Source: an uncultured Granulosicoccus sp.
GTDB lineage: Bacteria > Pseudomonadota > Gammaproteobacteria > Granulosicoccales > Granulosicoccaceae
Assembly (NCBI GenBank): GCA_947499955.1
Contig: CANMQI010000008.1
Span: 62,001-126,000, forward strand
Length of the DNA stretch: 64,000 nt
Direction: 5' to 3'
The translations under genes and the position numbers were made by a program. This document shows positions 63,624 through 64,000 of the stretch, in pieces. How positions within the stretch are numbered: position 1 is the stretch's first letter; the number at the start of each line of letters is the position of its first letter. The notes below the pieces were generated by a model, which had not been told where the DNA came from, made no database searches, and saw nothing but the letters and a program-made list of their open reading frames with translations.

Positions 63624-64000
63624 GTGCGAATAAAAGTGCCCGATCATCTCGTCCCGCTGGACAGCATATTGCCAGAGGAACCATTGCTGATGATGGGGGC
63701 CGGCCCGGTCCCGATACCGGCTCGTGTAGCCGCAGCCAACGGCATCGTCATCAATCACCTTGGCGAGACCATGTCTCAGATTGTCGAACAGGTGAAGTCG
63801 ATGTCCCGTTATGTGTTCCAGACGGAGCACGGTCGGATACTGGGCGTTGCCGGTCCGGGCTCGGCTGCCATGGAAATGGCGGTGACCAACCTGGTCAAGC
63901 CGGAAAGCCGTGTGCTCAGTATCGTCAATGGCCTGTTCAGCTCGCGTCTGGCAGATATGTCCGAGCGCCTTGAGGCGATTGTCACCCGCTTGCAGATTGA
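63624..64000 (+). CDS. Class V aminotransferase, AGXT-like (3' end outside window)
   Basis: The frame from GTG 63624 stays open to the right edge (125 residues seen). It encodes LLMMGAGPVPIPARVAAAN, the MGPGPxxxxxRV opening of alanine-glyoxylate/serine-pyruvate aminotransferases, then QTEHGRILGVAGPGSAAMEMAVTNLV, the cofactor-binding GxGxxAMEAA motif in this family, and VLSIVNGLFSSRL, which matches VLVxxNGxFGxR. PLP enzyme that would transaminate glyoxylate, serine or alanine, or cleave a 2-aminoethylphosphonate-like substrate. AAGG lies about 13 bases before the GTG, a weak site. Confidence 0.88.
   Translation, partial: MRIKVPDHLVPLDSILPEEPLLMMGAGPVPIPARVAAANGIVINHLGETMSQIVEQVKSMSRYVFQTEHGRILGVAGPGSAAMEMAVTNLVKPESRVLSIVNGLFSSRLADMSERLEAIVTRLQI

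Noticed and set aside
1-64000. tRNA, rRNA, insertion sequence or prophage genes
   Set aside because: I looked for T-arm GGTTCRA motifs with acceptor stems, transposase motifs and phage structural genes and found none that hold.

Overview
The window reads as ordinary chromosome from a free-living, heterotrophic, probably marine gammaproteobacterium with a large, moderately GC-rich genome. The evidence is the mix of gammaproteobacterial families (HPII-type KatE, TrxC with an N-terminal zinc ribbon, AGCS symporter, AzoR with a divergent LysR), many sodium-coupled or organic-acid transporters, and many lipoproteins. Nothing in the sequence fixes the genus. I see no tRNA, rRNA, insertion sequence, phage gene or CRISPR array. 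Coding density is high, and most genes sit in short operons of two to four.

Layout. 0-5 kb: end of an ABC-2 exporter permease, a DMT/EamA permease and katE. 5-12 kb: a sugar-acid locus. A tripartite tricarboxylate transporter operon (tctC-tctB-tctA) ends with its own LacI-type repressor. Divergently, an IlvD/Edd-family dehydratase (C60, C128, C201, as in L-arabinonate dehydratase) is followed by a DHDPS-family enzyme. The 250-bp divergent region has two TTGACA promoters, each with a matching palindromic operator at its -10. 12-16 kb: a periplasmic molybdopterin-fold protein translationally coupled to a hybrid histidine kinase, then an ADP-ribosylglycohydrolase. 16-20 kb: a MacAB-like adaptor/permease/ATPase exporter. 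20-26 kb: an SDR, then an unusual cassette of a small secreted peptide, a 626-residue unknown membrane protein, a periplasmic solute-binding protein with a large insertion, and a degenerate FKBP/Mip-like protein. 26-32 kb: AsmA protein plus lipoprotein, then a CoA-metabolism trio (CoA-binding protein, crotonase-fold protein, acyl-CoA synthetase). 32-42 kb: LysR/azoR pair, HupE/UreJ-like protein, YHYH lipoprotein, an orphan GmrSD-like DUF262/DUF1524 protein, TPR-methyltransferase fusion, MOSC, MFS and Tudor-like proteins. 42-47 kb: AGCS symporter with asparaginase, then TauE/SafE coupled to an alpha/beta hydrolase. 47-56 kb: a vanadium-haloperoxidase-like protein with a C-terminal Cys-type sorting signal, a spondin-domain lipoprotein, AIM24 protein, lipoprotein/BON operon, LrgA/LrgB pair, SDR, a candidate small RNA and a HI0933 flavoprotein. 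57-64 kb: two unrelated phosphate transporters in tandem (PiT and NptA with PhoU tail), a coiled-coil protein, glutaminase, tandem USP, thioredoxin 2 and the start of a class V aminotransferase.

The best candidates for something not yet described are the 21.8-26.1 kb membrane/binding-protein/FKBP cassette, the small RNA with an exposed anti-Shine-Dalgarno-like C-rich segment near 55.45 kb, and the two-operator control region at 9.2-9.4 kb.
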